DNA of 64,000 bases from assembly GCA_963719415.1 (NCBI GenBank), contig OY970383.1, positions 372,001 to 436,000 of the forward strand. The letters are read 5' to 3'. Position numbers and translations under genes: made by a program. Source of the stretch: JAPLIS01 sp963719415. Its GTDB lineage: Bacteria > Babelota > Babeliae > Babelales > Vermiphilaceae. Below the pieces are notes generated by a model. The model was not told the DNA's origin and did no database searches. It saw only the letters and a program-made list of their open reading frames with translations. Below, piece after piece: positions 19,158 through 27,448 of this stretch (position 1 is its first letter; every line of letters starts with the position of its first letter).

Positions 19158-19324
19158 CGGAAAAAAATCAACTCGTCAAATATGAAACATATGGTTTAGA
19201 AATTGTAGAAAAAAGTGAAAAAAAAACTAATAAAAATCTATGTCACCGTAAAATTTAAAACAAGCACTAAAAAAATTATTTCTGATTTTTTAGAATATAT
19301 TCTGATTTTTTAGAATATATGTAG
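19158..19324 (+). pseudogene. Duplicated and decayed 3' end of uvrD
   Basis: This segment matches about 18697-18842: codons for NQ(P/L)VK(H/Y)ETYGLG, IVEKSEKK and TKKIISDFLEYI are recognisable, with single-base indels. The last 20 bp (TCTGATTTTTTAGAATATAT) is tandemly repeated at 19281-19300 and 19301-19320. The remainder of the gap 18843-19438 is AT-rich and without genes. Confidence 0.82.
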
Positions 19325-19438
19325 TAAAATGAATACCTGTTTTGATATCGCACGCCAATTTTTAGATGATTATAATTAGTATTACACCTAACCAAACAAA
19401 AAAATCCATAACCAAAAAATTCGGAAAAAAGACCATAC

Positions 19439-20683
19439 ATGAAAAAATATATGCTACTTATTATGATTACTGCAAGTATGCATACATGCATGATAATAAG
19501 TGCAACACAAAAAAAAGCATCCACTTCCATCGACAACTGCTCTTTAGTACGAAAGGCTCTATTAACGGCTGTTCTTTCACCTTCTTTACGTTGCTCTGAA
19601 GTAATAGGTTTAATAAATGAGTATGCTGAAAGTCAATGGAAGGAGCAATCTTTTGATTTCGGTAATTCGATATCTAGCATAGCAGTATCGCCAAATAAAA
19701 AAAATATAGCTTTAGGAACTATTGACGGCTTCGTGTTATTAGTTAACCCAAAAACCTTTGAATCAATATATAGTTTTAATACGCTGAGCAAAGACAAAGT
19801 CAAGATTCTTGAATTCTCGCCAGATAGTACTCTTCTTGTATCTGCTAACTTAGGAGGATCAAGGAGAAAAGGTTTAACAGAATCAGTAAAAATATGGAAT
19901 ACCGGTACAAAAAAAATCGAACGCGACCTACAAGGCTTTTCGGGACATCCTTCTCAAATTAAATTTTTAAATAACGATACATTGCTATTAAAAACAGAGA
20001 AATTGCCGACGTATGTAAGTGAGACATATCGATCAAATACATATTCCCCTTATTCCATAACGGTATTGGATATAAAAAGCGATACACCCTTACAAAAAAT
20101 ACCTATAGATTATTTTGTTGCAACGGTATTCAAAACGAAACAATTAGTTGCTTGTATGTACGACATTGAAAAGTATCGCAATTCAATAACAATATGGAAT
20201 GCTGATACTTTTGAATATGAACGAACTACTGAAACATGTGAATCTATAAATAGCATGGCTGCTTCTCCGGATAATACGAAATTAGCAATCGGAACTTATG
20301 ATGACTCTCCGATGCAAAAAAAATATCATAACCTAATAAAAATCATAGATTTAGACACGGGCAAAACAGTAAAAAAACTTTATGCACCAAAAATTCTAAA
20401 AAAGGAAGAAAGCATCATTTCTCTATTATATTCACCTTCTGGTGACCTATTAGCCTCAGGAACAAACTGGCGAAAAATACTGTTATGGAACCCGCGTACC
20501 AGCCAACTACTAGGACAATTCGAAAACATCGATAGCTCTATAATGCCTCTTGCTTTTTCCCCGGAAGGCGGGCACCTTATTTTAAATTCAGAGAAAGGAA
20601 CATTAAAAATCACTGATGTGTCAGAGTACATAGGAATGCAAAAAAAAATTAAAAAGAAAAAGAATACCTGTTGTATATCATAG
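19439..20683 (+). CDS. Secreted WD40-repeat protein ending in CaaX motif (CCIS)
   Basis: A 414-residue protein: signal peptide (MKKYMLLIMITASMHTCMIISA), a conserved helical motif about 35 residues long (VIGLINEYAESQWKEQ, about 60-75), then WD40-type beta-propeller repeats (LEFSPDSTLLVSA, VKIWNT, LLYSPSGDLLASG, ILLWNP). It ends in a lysine-rich tail and Cys-Cys-Ile-Ser-stop. That is the layout of a polybasic CaaX box recognised by eukaryotic farnesyltransferase. WD40 propellers bind proteins; a prenylated host-membrane-attached effector is inferred. It opens the first WD40 cluster. Confidence 0.87.
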   Translation: MKKYMLLIMITASMHTCMIISATQKKASTSIDNCSLVRKALLTAVLSPSLRCSEVIGLINEYAESQWKEQSFDFGNSISSIAVSPNKKNIALGTIDGFVLLVNPKTFESIYSFNTLSKDKVKILEFSPDSTLLVSANLGGSRRKGLTESVKIWNTGTKKIERDLQGFSGHPSQIKFLNNDTLLLKTEKLPTYVSETYRSNTYSPYSITVLDIKSDTPLQKIPIDYFVATVFKTKQLVACMYDIEKYRNSITIWNADTFEYERTTETCESINSMAASPDNTKLAIGTYDDSPMQKKYHNLIKIIDLDTGKTVKKLYAPKILKKEESIISLLYSPSGDLLASGTNWRKILLWNPRTSQLLGQFENIDSSIMPLAFSPEGGHLILNSEKGTLKITDVSEYIGMQKKIKKKKNTCCIS

Positions 20684-20782
20684 ATATTCTACTTTTGATT
20701 CAACATCTACCACTTTCGACCACACTATTTACACGACTATCAACGACAACTCGCCGATCTCTATAGGATACATTAGTCGCAA

Positions 20783-21190
20783 TTAGGAATAACATACACG
20801 GACTCGTACAACAGTTAAATGAGATAGTTCATACTCCAAATCAGGATCAACTTTGGCGTAATCAAATATTTTTCCCCAGATTCCATGTTTACTCCATGCT
20901 ACAAATCTTTTGTGTACTGCACGCCAACAACCATAATAAGAAGGAAGCATTCTCCATTGACAACCTCCTTTAAGTATAAAGTAAGCTGCTTCAATAAATG
21001 TTTGTAGTTTTTCTAGATTGTTTGTATGAAGACCTTTAATTGTTTTTAAAATTTTTACAATGTTTAAAAATACTGTATATTCAATTTTGTAATGCATTAT
21101 AGCTTCCTTTTTTATAACTTTAGTTGGTTTTATAAAAGGAAGCTTATTCTTTTTTTAAACAACTGTTAAATTTGGTTCACAGAACCTAGG
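20783..21190 (-). mobile_element. IS5-type insertion sequence relic
   Basis: Contains a truncated transposase frame, minus strand 21097-20783: LQTFIEAAYFILKGGCQWRM, LPSYYGCWRAVHKRF, FVAWSKHGIWGKIF, then DPDLEYELSHLTVVRVR. This is the N-terminal domain of an IS5-type transposase different from the one at 6788. The DDE core is missing and the frame breaks after VVRVR. The upstream end is GGTTCACAGAACCTAGGC near 21175-21192. It has no coding capacity for transposition. Confidence 0.75.
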
Positions 21191-21353
21191 CTTTTTGCCC
21201 GATGGCATCTTTCTCCTTGCCGATTTTTATAGCCAAACTATACTAGTTTCCAAAATACCAATACTGCGAATTTCTAAAATATAAAAAAAAATTACACGCA
21301 AATAAAAATAGATCGTTACTACATAAGCATAATCAAAAAGGGAGAGACTGCGT

Positions 21354-21800
21354 ATGAAAAAATATATAGCACTGATTACTATAAGCATCAGCTTAAGTCT
21401 ACATACATGCATAGTAATGGGAGCTGCAGAACCCGAATATGCTCACACAGCAGAAAGTTGTGTGTTAGCCCCTATTCAAAGCAATAACGCTTTAATGCGA
21501 GAAACTCCGCTAACAAAAGAACTGACAACTATTCTTACTGATTTCTGCCCTGGAATAATCCACTTAATAGGAAACTATCTTGAAAATCGATGGCGAGAGC
21601 AAACTATTAAAACTGGCAAATCAGTAAGTAGCTTAGCAATATCACCTGACGGAAATACTATAACCGCAGGAACCAATGACGGCTTCTTAAAATTATTTAA
21701 TCCAAAAACAGGAAAGCTCATACTTTCATGGCACGGGCATAAAAAAAGCATCCGGTCTCTTGATTTTTCCCCCAATTCTACCCTTATTGCACGACAATAA
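21354..21800 (+). pseudogene. WD40/CaaX family gene truncated after 140 codons
   Basis: Keeps the family signal peptide (MKKYIALITISISLSLHTC), the shared motif (GIIHLIGNYLENRWREQTI, about 67-85) and the first two WD40 units (LAISPDGNTITAG, LDFSPNSTLI), then runs into an IS relic at about 21788 and stops. The propeller and CaaX end are lost. It is nearly identical in its first half to the gene at 22081. A short protein could still be made, but without the tail it cannot follow the family's proposed lipid attachment. Confidence 0.8.
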
Positions 21801-22005
21801 CCGTAATATAAGTGTGACATTCTCCAGAGACAGTCTCATTTTAAACATAAAGCAAAAGGCTTTAATAAGTATCTGTAGCTTCTTAATATTATTTGTATGG
21901 ATTTACAATATTTAAAAATGCTGTATATTCAATCTTATAATGCATTATAGTTTCTTTTTGTATAAATTTAATTGGTTTTGGAATTTGGTTCACCGGACCT
22001 AGACT
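21788..22005 (-). mobile_element. Second IS5-type relic, more decayed
   Basis: Aligns with the upstream half of the relic at 20783-21190: a degenerate CATTCTCC region, CTGTATATTCAATCTTATAA near the transposase start, and the end GGTTCACCGGACCTAGACT near 21986-22005. Several deletions separate them. It lies between two WD40 copies in the same relative position as the first relic, so relic and gene were probably duplicated together. Confidence 0.65.
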
Positions 22006-22080
22006 TATTTTTTTACCTTACACAAAATAGACACATTTAACATACAATCTGACAAACTCAAGAAAAGGACATACATTAAC

Positions 22081-22416
22081 ATGAAAAAATATATAGTATT
22101 GATTACAATAAGTATCAACATAAGTCTATTCACCTCCTCCATAAAAGGAGCTGCTGAACAAACTGCGCTCGAATATGCTCCTGAATATCCCTTACCAGCA
22201 GAAAATTACCTACCAGCTGTCATTCAAAGCTATCGTTCTTTAATGCGAGAAACTCCGCTAACAAAAGAACTGACAACTATTCTTATTGATTTTTGTCCTG
22301 GAATAGTTCATTTAATAAAAGAGTATGCTCAAAATAGATGGCACGAGCAAACCATTGCTGCTGACAAAATAATAAGCAGCACAACAATATCACCCGATGG
22401 CAATACTATCGCTGTA
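22081..22416 (+). pseudogene. WD40/CaaX family gene, 5' half (split by IS630-like element)
   Basis: Signal peptide (MKKYIVLITISINISLFTSS), linker, the shared motif (GIVHLIKEYAQNRWHEQTI), and the start of the first WD40 unit (ISPDGNTIAV). The IS inserts at TA 22415-22416. Removing it and one TA copy restores the frame exactly: NTIAV joins GTVYGQLKLF at 23372. The insertion is therefore recent and the gene was otherwise continuous. Confidence 0.88.
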
Positions 22417-22428
22417 TAGCATAGCGCA

Positions 22429-22896
22429 CTAAGAATTCCCCATTTTCTCAAATGCATTACAAGTCGCTTTCCAAATATCATTTTCAACAAATTCAAGCTC
22501 ACGCCTAATATTATTTTTTAGGTAAGCCCAATGATGTTCTATTGGGTTTAAGTCTGGAGAATAAGCAGGTAAAAAAAGCAAAGAACAACCAGCTTTATTT
22601 ACAATATCAGAGATTTCGATCCATTTGTGAAACGATGCGTTATCTAAAACAATAGTCTTTCCAGTGCCTATATGTGGCAGCAAAACAGCCTCAAAATAAC
22701 ATTTAATAATTTCTTTATTGCAATAACCATCGAATATTAAAGGCGCACAAAGTTTATTTTCAAAAAGACCTGCGCAAATACTTGTTCTTTGCGTAGAATG
22801 CCCGGGTTTTTCAGCAAAAACGCGCTTGCCACGCAATCCCCATCCATATGCATATCGTTCGTTATTGTCAATTCCAGATTCGTCAAAATATACCAA
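22429..22896 (-). CDS. IS630-family transposase, second frame (DDE domain)
   Basis: DDE core: VYFDESGID (first Asp), KTIVLDNASFHKW (second Asp) and FLPAYSPDLNPIEHHWAYLK (third acidic residue in NPIE), all classic for IS630. The frame remains open upstream to the A9 run near 22978, where it meets the first frame. Continuous transposase requires a -1 shift (or one extra A) at that run. Confidence 0.9.
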   Translation of the reverse strand: MVYFDESGIDNNERYAYGWGLRGKRVFAEKPGHSTQRTSICAGLFENKLCAPLIFDGYCNKEIIKCYFEAVLLPHIGTGKTIVLDNASFHKWIEISDIVNKAGCSLLFLPAYSPDLNPIEHHWAYLKNNIRRELEFVENDIWKATCNAFEKMGNS

Positions 22897-22949
22897 TTCT
22901 GATTTTTTTATTTTTTTTACTTTCTCTGCAAACTCTATTCGTGCTTTCT

Positions 22950-23300
22950 CTATTCTTTCTTTGAATAAATATTGTTTTTTTTTCGAGTGTAACCAAGAGC
23001 CTTTATAGCTGTTCCTACTGCTGTTTTACCAACTTTCAACGCTTCAGTCATTGCTTTAATGGTCCAATCTTGATGTTCGTCCAAAAAAAGTTTAAATTTA
23101 ACTAAATCTAATTTTCTTCTGCTTTTTCCAGATTTTGTTCGATCTGATAATGGTGCAATGCGGCCTTCTTTTTTGAATATTTTATTCCATGTATATAATG
23201 TTTTTCTGTCTATATCAAGCAACAATGCTACTTCCGTTTTTTTCATTTTCTTCTCGATTAATAAATCGAGAGCTTTTTTTCTTATGTCTACGCTATACAT
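22950..23300 (-). CDS. IS630-family transposase, first frame (helix-turn-helix)
   Basis: A 116-residue N-terminal part with paired helix-turn-helix motifs (KKTEVALLLDIDRKTLYTWN and DWTIKAMTEALKVGKTAVG). The frame ends shortly after the A9 run (TRKKNNIYSKKE). It overlaps the open region of the DDE frame, so the two form one bipartite transposase. Confidence 0.88.
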   Translation of the reverse strand: MYSVDIRKKALDLLIEKKMKKTEVALLLDIDRKTLYTWNKIFKKEGRIAPLSDRTKSGKSRRKLDLVKFKLFLDEHQDWTIKAMTEALKVGKTAVGTAIKALGYTRKKNNIYSKKE

Positions 23301-23369
23301 ACTATAACTCCTAAATTTTTGTTTAGAAATTAGTATATTCTTTTGGGGTTATTTATCAACGCTTTGCTA

Positions 23370-24247
23370 TAGGAACTGTTTACGGTCAATTGAAATTATT
23401 TAATCCAGAAACCGGAAAATCAGTACTTGAATGGTATGGTCATAAAAATACACCAATTCTATCTCTTAATTTTTCACCTGATGGCAATCTTCTCGCATCT
23501 AGTTCATCTGATAAAATAACAAAAATATGGGATGCTTATACTGGTGAACTAAAACAATACCTAGACCATAATGGCTCAGACCCAAACGTAAAATTTTTAT
23601 CCGACAGTAGGTTACTATCTCATTCGCATGGTATGATAGAATTATGGGATATACAAACTGGCCAAAAAATAAAAAGCCTACCGCTGACAAGAAAAGGTTT
23701 TTTTGCGACAATATCCGATAATGGGCGGCTTTTGGTTACTGCTGCAACTTCAGAAAAAGGTTTAATACGAATCTGGAATGCTGACACTCTTGAACCTATT
23801 CGCACCATACCTATTGAAAATCCTCCTACCTATGATCGTATTTCTTGTATAGCAATTTCTCCTACCAACACACAATTAGCAATAAGTGTACTCAAACAAG
23901 ATTCATCAAAAGAAAATTGGATAAACCTTATAAGTTTAGATTCAAGCGAATCATCACGGATACTAGTAAAACAAGAAAAGACAATCAATTCTTTAGCATA
24001 TTCACGAACTGGATTATTAGCCTTTTCTAATGTTCATGGTAAAGAGATATATATATGGAATCTTTGCAACAACCAACCATGTAAAATATTAAATAAGTCT
24101 CACGATCATGAGGGCATGAAATCGGAGCCGATCATCCACTCTCTAACTTTTTCACCTAATGATAGATATATTGTTTCAGGTTCTTATGATAAAATTATAG
24201 ATATTTTTGATCTGACAAAAAAAGTTGAAGAAAAAAAAGAAGAATAA
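23370..24247 (+). pseudogene. WD40/CaaX family gene, 3' half
   Basis: Continues the gene split at 22416. It codes most of the propeller: LNFSPDGNLLASSSSD, TKIWDAYTG, IELWDIQTG, IRIWNADT, IAISPTNTQLAIS and LTFSPNDRYIVSGSYD. The frame stops in a charged tail (KKVEEKKEE). Fourteen bases on, in another frame, TAC TGC ATA TCA TAA (24261-24275) matches the family's CaaX end with Cys to Tyr, so the tail was lost by a frameshift as well. Confidence 0.82.
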
Positions 24248-24353
24248 AAAATAGATTTTTTACTGCATATCATAATCATACAAGCAAGTAAAAAAATTAC
24301 GTTATATAGTAAAGCGCTAATAAATAACGCCAAACAGACTAAACGGTATATTG

Positions 24354-25565
24354 ACAGGACTCATGCGTAATTCTCTACAAAGCTGATTTTCGCGGCGGTT
24401 TCTTTGAAGCCATACCTCTTTTTTAAGGCTTGAGTCTTTCTTATTGCCTCTTCTGTCGATTTAAGCTTAAATTTTTTCATTACAAACTGCATGAGCGCAT
24501 ATGCATAAAAAACACATTTAATATGATTAAGATAAATATGTGCAAATTGAGAACAAGAGCTTTTTAATCCAAAAGATTGTTTTGCTGATCTAAAACATTT
24601 TTCAATTGTCCAGCGAGAATTATAAATTTTTGCATACTTTTTTGATTTGGCTACAAAATTTGAAATTAAATAAATAGTCTTAGGGCCACGCTTTCCATTC
24701 CTGCGCACAGCAGTGAAATTCCATTGTTTGCCATCCCAATCAGCAGCAATTGTTTTAGCGTTTTGATTACTGTTTAATCTCAACGCACTGCAATTTTTCA
24801 ACTGCATTTTGTTTCCCTTAAAATAAACACTTGTCGTTGTTTTTGCTTTGATAACGAAGTTTATTTTTTTTTCATATAACCAATGCAAAAATTCTTTAGA
24901 AAAATAAAGGCCATCCATTACAACAGCTTCAATGTTTAAATTTAAACTCATCACTTTTAAAATTAATTTTTTTGCGATATCGATCATCTTTTGGTATGCA
25001 TTTCCCAGGATAAACTGTGCGATCCATTGCTCAACATATATAGGCAAAAAAAACGAGCCATCTGTTAATCCACCTAATACAATTTTGCAGCCATTAGCAA
25101 AGCTTTTTGTCGAATGGTCAACCATAGAACTAATGCCCTCTGTGCTTTCAGAATAAAGCCTAATGAGAACACTTTCGTCGATAATAAAAGTTAATTTTTT
25201 GTTACCAAATAAACATTTAACCATCGGTTCAAGCTTGATATCATCAAGATTAATTTTATCTAAAAATCGACTCGTAGTACTTTGATGAACGCCAATTTCC
25301 CTAGCCACTGCCGAAGAATTTTTTTTGCTTTCAAAAGTTGTTACAAGTGCTAGACTATATTTATGAATATTAATATTCATAAAGCGATCCTTTTTTTTGT
25401 TTCATTTAGCTTTGACAACAAATTCAGGATCGTTTTTTTATCTAAAAAATCAAGTTAAAAAAAGTTTCAATTTTAAAATGCAACTATAAATCAGAGTCAA
25501 GCTCTCTTGTTTTTTAAAAAAACCAAGCATAAATCAGCTTATTTATTGGTTCGCATGAGTCCTGT
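24354..25565 (-). mobile_element. IS4-type insertion sequence
   Basis: A 1,212-bp element with perfect 14-bp inverted ends, ACAGGACTCATGCG at 24354-24367 and its complement at 25552-25565. It holds one transposase gene filling most of its length. No clear target duplication is visible. Both flanks carry remnants of the WD40 3' end (24261-24275 and about 25569-25580). Confidence 0.85.
24361..25380 (-). CDS. IS4-type DDE transposase
   Basis: A 339-residue transposase. An N-terminal helix-turn-helix (AVAREIGVHQSTTSRFLDKI, about 25-44) is followed by the catalytic fold: FIIDESVLI (first Asp), VVMDGLYFSKEF (second Asp) and YNSRWTIEKCFRSAKQ, which fits the Y-R-E-K signature of IS4 elements with the catalytic Glu. 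Single intact frame; the element may be active. Confidence 0.9.
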   Translation of the reverse strand: MNINIHKYSLALVTTFESKKNSSAVAREIGVHQSTTSRFLDKINLDDIKLEPMVKCLFGNKKLTFIIDESVLIRLYSESTEGISSMVDHSTKSFANGCKIVLGGLTDGSFFLPIYVEQWIAQFILGNAYQKMIDIAKKLILKVMSLNLNIEAVVMDGLYFSKEFLHWLYEKKINFVIKAKTTTSVYFKGNKMQLKNCSALRLNSNQNAKTIAADWDGKQWNFTAVRRNGKRGPKTIYLISNFVAKSKKYAKIYNSRWTIEKCFRSAKQSFGLKSSCSQFAHIYLNHIKCVFYAYALMQFVMKKFKLKSTEEAIRKTQALKKRYGFKETAAKISFVENYA

Positions 25566-25604
25566 TCTTACAGCATATCGTAATCATAAAAAGAAAGATC
25601 TTAC

Positions 25605-26885
25605 ATGAAAAAATATACACTACTGATTATAGCGAGCATAAACATAAGCCTACATATATGCCTAATAATGAGCGCAGCAGAACAATCTATATCCCACTAC
25701 GCTTCTGAATATGCCCAATCTGCAGAAAATAACCTACCAGCTCGTGCCCACAACAATAACTTTTTAACACAAGACGAAACTGCATTAACAAAAGAACTAA
25801 CAAAAGTTCTTACGCCCTTTATTACCAGCCGCGAAATAAAAGATTTAATAAAACAATATGCTAAAAAAAAAATTTGGCGGCCACAGACTATTCCAATACA
25901 TCAACCAGTATTCACTTTAGCCGTAGCGCCCGATGGAGAAAGTATAGCAGTAGGAATGCTCAAAGGCGGTTTAAAACTAGTTGATCCTGAAAGGGGAATA
26001 TCAATACTTGAATATAATGGCCATACAAGCGACATCGTCTCTCTCGATTTTTCGTATGATAGCAGTCTTCTTGCATCTGGTTCGTCGGATACTACAGTAA
26101 AAATATGGAATGTCTATACCGGCAAGCTTAAACAAAATCTATCGCATCTAACTCCGGTGCACCAGATAAAATTATTATCCGATACATTAATATCCCGCTT
26201 GCTAAACACCATTGAATTATGGGACATAAAAACGTACAAAAAAATAGCTGGCAAGTCACTACCTGGCATACATCATTTTACAACAACATCAGATGAAAAA
26301 TTGTTAGCTGCTACAAGTCCTAAAAATAATTGCATACACATCTTAAATGCTCATACCCTTGAACATATTCGTACCATACCCACTGATCCTATAGAGGGCA
26401 ATATCTATTGTATAGCATTCTCTCCTACTAATAATACACAATTAGCGATGGGAATGAGTAAGCTCTTCTCAACGGGAAACGCAATAAAATATATGAATTT
26501 AGATTCCGACGAACCACCACAAATATTAAGGGGCAAGTCAAATATCGCCTGCGCTTTAGCATATTCATCAACTGGTCTATCTTTAGCCTCCGGCGGTAGA
26601 GATAGAAAAATAAAAATATGGAATCTTTGCAATAATCAACTGTATACAACATTAAAAATACATTCTAATTTAACATGGTCCTTAGCTTTTTCACCCGATG
26701 ACAATTTCCTTGTTTCTGGCTCTTTAGACGGAACTATACAAATTTCTGATACATCTGAATATGCTAAAAAAAGTGAAGACAAAACTGACGTCGCAAGCGA
26801 AGAAAAAGATATAGCAGTCGAAGAAAAAATGGCATTATCTTTAAACCCCAAAAAAAATAAAAGAAAAGGTTGCTGTATATCATAA
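25605..26885 (+). CDS. Secreted WD40-repeat protein ending in CaaX motif (CCIS)
   Basis: A 426-residue family member with all parts intact: signal peptide (MKKYTLLIIASINISLHICL), shared motif (EIKDLIKQYAKKKIWRPQTI, about 84-104), then WD40 units (LDFSYDSSLLASGSSD, VKIWNVYTG, LAYSSTGLSLASGGRD, IKIWNLCNN, LAFSPDDNFLVSGSLD). The tail (NPKKNKRKG) is basic and the last four residues are Cys-Cys-Ile-Ser. Upstream lies the IS4-type element. Proposed host-prenylated effector; the WD40 fold itself is well supported. Confidence 0.88.
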   Translation: MKKYTLLIIASINISLHICLIMSAAEQSISHYASEYAQSAENNLPARAHNNNFLTQDETALTKELTKVLTPFITSREIKDLIKQYAKKKIWRPQTIPIHQPVFTLAVAPDGESIAVGMLKGGLKLVDPERGISILEYNGHTSDIVSLDFSYDSSLLASGSSDTTVKIWNVYTGKLKQNLSHLTPVHQIKLLSDTLISRLLNTIELWDIKTYKKIAGKSLPGIHHFTTTSDEKLLAATSPKNNCIHILNAHTLEHIRTIPTDPIEGNIYCIAFSPTNNTQLAMGMSKLFSTGNAIKYMNLDSDEPPQILRGKSNIACALAYSSTGLSLASGGRDRKIKIWNLCNNQLYTTLKIHSNLTWSLAFSPDDNFLVSGSLDGTIQISDTSEYAKKSEDKTDVASEEKDIAVEEKMALSLNPKKNKRKGCCIS

Positions 26886-26916
26886 TCATAAAACAGTTCT
26901 ATAGCGTATTTAAATC

Positions 26917-26985
26917 TCCCCAATTTTATACCCCACCTGCTCGGCGGGGACCTCAATACCCCGTCTTGCGTCGGGGGCCCCCGGT
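26917..26985. repeat. GC-rich repeat unit related to the 57.4-kb array
   Basis: A short GC-rich island in AT-rich DNA right after a WD40 gene. CCCCAATTTTATACCCCACC and GGCGGGGACC match the 33-bp unit at 57575. The following CAATACCCCGTCTTGCGTC and GGGG matches the leader of the 57-kb array. CCCCG-TCTTGCGT-CGGGG can fold, and CCCCCGG followed by TTTTTTT could end transcription of the WD40 gene. Confidence 0.6.
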
Positions 26986-27165
26986 TTTTTTAAACTTACT
27001 ATTATTGATAAGTTTACTATATCATCTTTGCCAAACTTAAAAAATTTTAGATGCTTGCCTTAATCGCAAGTTAATAGTAATGTAAAAAAAATAGAATAGT
27101 TCATGATACTTTCATAATAACTTATTATATATACATTCGCATTAATCATCATTGGAGTAAAATAT

Positions 27166-27402
27166 ATGAAATTTAAACAGTTTTTAAGTATAACATTGGT
27201 ATTGCTCATCATAAACACTAACCTACAATCCGCCTCTTTAGAACTCTCTAGTTTGCCACCAGCTAATGGTACTGTTAAAGGAAGCTCTACGCCTGAAAAA
27301 CCTGAACAAAAATCTAAGCCAATAGCAAAAAATGCGGGCAAGCAAGAGGATGAACCAATACGATTGCCCATGATAAACCCTTTTCATCACCTTTTTCGCT
27401 AA
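27166..27402 (+). CDS. Small secreted protein, unknown
   Basis: A 78-residue peptide with a good signal peptide (MKFKQFLSITLVLLIINTNL, cut near QSA) and a GGAG Shine-Dalgarno eight bases upstream. The mature part is short, rich in Pro, Lys and Ser, and ends in a basic/aromatic tip (NPFHHLFR). It precedes the lipase gene by 46 bp and could be co-transcribed. No family recognised. Confidence 0.65.
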   Translation: MKFKQFLSITLVLLIINTNLQSASLELSSLPPANGTVKGSSTPEKPEQKSKPIAKNAGKQEDEPIRLPMINPFHHLFR

Positions 27403-27448
27403 AATAAATGTTTGTTTATTACTGCAATAATAAAAGTAAAAAAATAGC

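Larger units (their letters stand above)
22417..23369 (-). mobile_element. IS630-family insertion sequence
   Basis: A 953-bp element with imperfect inverted ends (TAGCATAGCG at 22417; reverse complement of the right end TAGCAAAGCG) and TA target duplications at 22415-22416 and 23370-23371, as expected for IS630/Tc1-mariner elements. It encodes a transposase in two frames. It interrupts a WD40 gene cleanly. Confidence 0.92.

Noticed and set aside
18953..19171. 72-codon minus-strand frame (MIFFRLYLVFVLYLICERW)
   Set aside because: A different frame of the same strand (18932-19076) reads a more protein-like sequence, and the region is a patchwork of relics. No Shine-Dalgarno or family match.
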